Shown piece by piece: positions 5,750-6,967 of a DNA stretch of 6,967 bases. The notes beneath the pieces were generated by a model. It was not told the origin of the DNA. It was given only the letters and a program-made list of their open reading frames with translations, and made no database searches. Source of the DNA: Bacteroidales bacterium (GTDB lineage: Bacteria > Bacteroidota > Bacteroidia > Bacteroidales > JAAUTT01); the NCBI GenBank assembly GCA_025350365.1, contig JANXXY010000301.1, positions 1 to 6,967 on the forward strand, given 5' to 3'. Numbering within the stretch: the stretch's first letter is position 1; each line of letters starts with the position of its first letter. The position numbers were made by a program, and so were the translations under genes.

Positions 5750-6967
5750 TTAGCTATAGGTTTGCCTTGTTCGCTATATACGTGAATAAAACCTGTCATA
5801 TTTCGAACCTCTATTCCTGCGAGCTTTGGTTCGTAAACATCGCACAGATAATAATATACTCCTGTTGAAACGTACTGTTTTGATTCTATATCCCTACCAT
5901 CCCAGTTTATATCAGAGTCAGAGGTTCGAAACACCAGTTTTCCCCAACGATTAAATATTTTCATATCAACCTTTTTAACATAATGGTTTGGGTTATAGGA
6001 AATGTAGTTGTCATTTACTTTATCGTCATTTGGGGTAAATACATTTGGCAGGGCATAACCTGTGCAAATATCTACACAGCGCTCATTTATTATTCTGCTC
6101 TCATTATTAAAACTGTCAATGGCGGTAACTGAATAACATCCGGCCAGGGTTTCTCCCGGACTGTGATTAAATACCGTATCTTTAACATTATCAATGGTTG
6201 CAATAAGAATAAAATTGTCGTTGAGCCCCGGTTTATAATAAACATTGTATTTTACAACGTCATTGGCGCATAGATAATTTGGTTTCTTCCAGGTGATAAT
6301 GTTAATATTGGTATCGCAACTTGAGGAAATTGTAAATGAAGGCTGACACGGTCTAATAGTATCGAGTGGTATGGTGCTGTTTATGTGTGACCAGTTAAGT
6401 GTATTAAATGTTTGCCCATTTAGAAGTCTTGTTCCATAAGCTTTTACCTGATAACTAACCAATGCACCGTTTGCAAGCCCTTTGTTGACAAACTCTTCGG
6501 TTTCGGTGTAGCCAATTGAGTCGAATTTCTCAGTTAGTAGATTTTTTCTATAAATAATATATCTTTTATCAACCCATGGAACTGCTTTGGCAAACTGTAT
6601 GGTAACCTGATTATCGGAAGGCAACAGGTTGGGATACATGGTAGATGCAGTTTCTGCCTTTCCGATCATAAATCGGTTGCCCGGCGTATTGTTATACAAC
6701 TCAATTTTATAACTATACGGATATTTTATGGTGTTAAGTCCTGCATCGGTAAAAGTAGTATCTTTTAAATCAATTGATTCGCGGGTTAAAATTAAGGCAT
6801 AATTGTTTCCTGAGAAATTATCGGTGCGATAAATCCGGTATTCATAAGGCCCCAGAGCAGGGATAGTATCTAGGCTTCTGGGTTTTATCCACGAAACAAA
6901 TACTTCTCCATTTGTTGCATCTACTTTGATTACACTCGCCGATGTTAAGGCCGGAGTTCCAGGTTTG
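5746..6967 (-). CDS. T9SS type B sorting-domain surface protein, N-terminus outside window
   Basis: The frame is open to the right edge, so at least 406 C-terminal residues are seen and the true start lies outside. The last ~103 residues (from fragment position 304) are the CHU_C / gliding-motility-associated C-terminal domain that directs export by the type IX secretion system. Its hallmarks are YALPNVFTPNDDKVND, MKIFNRWGKLVF, WDGRD and STGVYYYLCDVY. Upstream are three fibronectin type III-like modules (about 1-95, 105-195 and 200-295) with typical strands such as VFVSWIKP, YEYRIYR, VSYQVKAYGT and INIITWKKP. The third holds Cys207, Cys217, Cys233, Cys277, Cys297 and Cys301, plausible disulfides, in the arrangement commonly seen just before this sorting domain. 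Proteins of this kind are secreted to the cell surface as adhesins or motility-linked proteins. The canonical TPNGDG is here TPNDDK. It is translationally coupled to the downstream TPR gene. Confidence 0.93.
   Translation of the reverse strand, partial: KPGTPALTSASVIKVDATNGEVFVSWIKPRSLDTIPALGPYEYRIYRTDNFSGNNYALILTRESIDLKDTTFTDAGLNTIKYPYSYKIELYNNTPGNRFMIGKAETASTMYPNLLPSDNQVTIQFAKAVPWVDKRYIIYRKNLLTEKFDSIGYTETEEFVNKGLANGALVSYQVKAYGTRLLNGQTFNTLNWSHINSTIPLDTIRPCQPSFTISSSCDTNINIITWKKPNYLCANDVVKYNVYYKPGLNDNFILIATIDNVKDTVFNHSPGETLAGCYSVTAIDSFNNESRIINERCVDICTGYALPNVFTPNDDKVNDNYISYNPNHYVKKVDMKIFNRWGKLVFRTSDSDINWDGRDIESKQYVSTGVYYYLCDVYEPKLAGIEVRNMTGFIHVYSEQGKPIAK

Noticed and set aside
6697..6699. TTG start giving a 317-residue version of the T9SS surface protein
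   Set aside because: The same frame continues without a stop to the window edge and encodes another fibronectin-like module, so the TTG is an internal leucine codon and the gene is 5'-truncated by the window.
1..6967. tRNA or rRNA genes
   Set aside because: No T-loop-like GTTCGAnnCC signature with matching acceptor arms was found outside coding regions, and no conserved rRNA segment is recognisable.

Overview
The window looks like a piece of a low-G+C Bacteroidota chromosome, plausibly of the Bacteroidales/Marinilabiliales type. The clearest marker is a surface protein with the C-terminal type B sorting domain of the type IX secretion system (T9SS), which is essentially confined to this phylum. 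Supporting signs are AT-rich spacers, starts without clear Shine-Dalgarno sequences, and -7 elements of the Bacteroidota form TAnnTTTG. The lineage below phylum is inference.

Layout, left to right. Positions 1-281 are an AT-rich spacer. A single hexapeptide-repeat acyltransferase (282-857, +) follows, then a strong hairpin terminator (986-1015) serving an HU-type nucleoid protein gene on the minus strand (1024-1296). After a 350-base spacer comes an aldo/keto reductase of the YghZ/Gpr type (1647-2633, -), bracketed by two perfect 14-base direct repeats and followed by a 15-bp hairpin that pairs fully only in minus-strand RNA. Divergent from it are a possible 61-residue ORF (2721-2906, +), a cation-diffusion-facilitator metal transporter (2940-3815, +) and an unrecognised 115-residue helical protein (3848-4195, +). 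The last two may be co-transcribed.

A run of about eleven 10-base units (4201-4310) starts right after that gene. It is followed by an open, start-less stretch (4361-4564) that may be a gene remnant. The right third is a minus-strand operon that begins beyond the right edge: a T9SS type B protein with fibronectin-like modules (5746-6967, 5' end missing), then a periplasmic TPR protein (4538-5749) overlapping it by 4 bases (ATGA).

The operon is the only part where gene arrangement argues for a shared job: a secreted surface protein made together with an exported TPR protein. The other genes look like independent units (envelope sugar modification, nucleoid structure, aldehyde detoxification, metal export). 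I do not see a coherent new defence or mobile system. The points most worth a second look are the operon, the 10-base repeat tract, the remnant frame, and the repeats and hairpin around the reductase.
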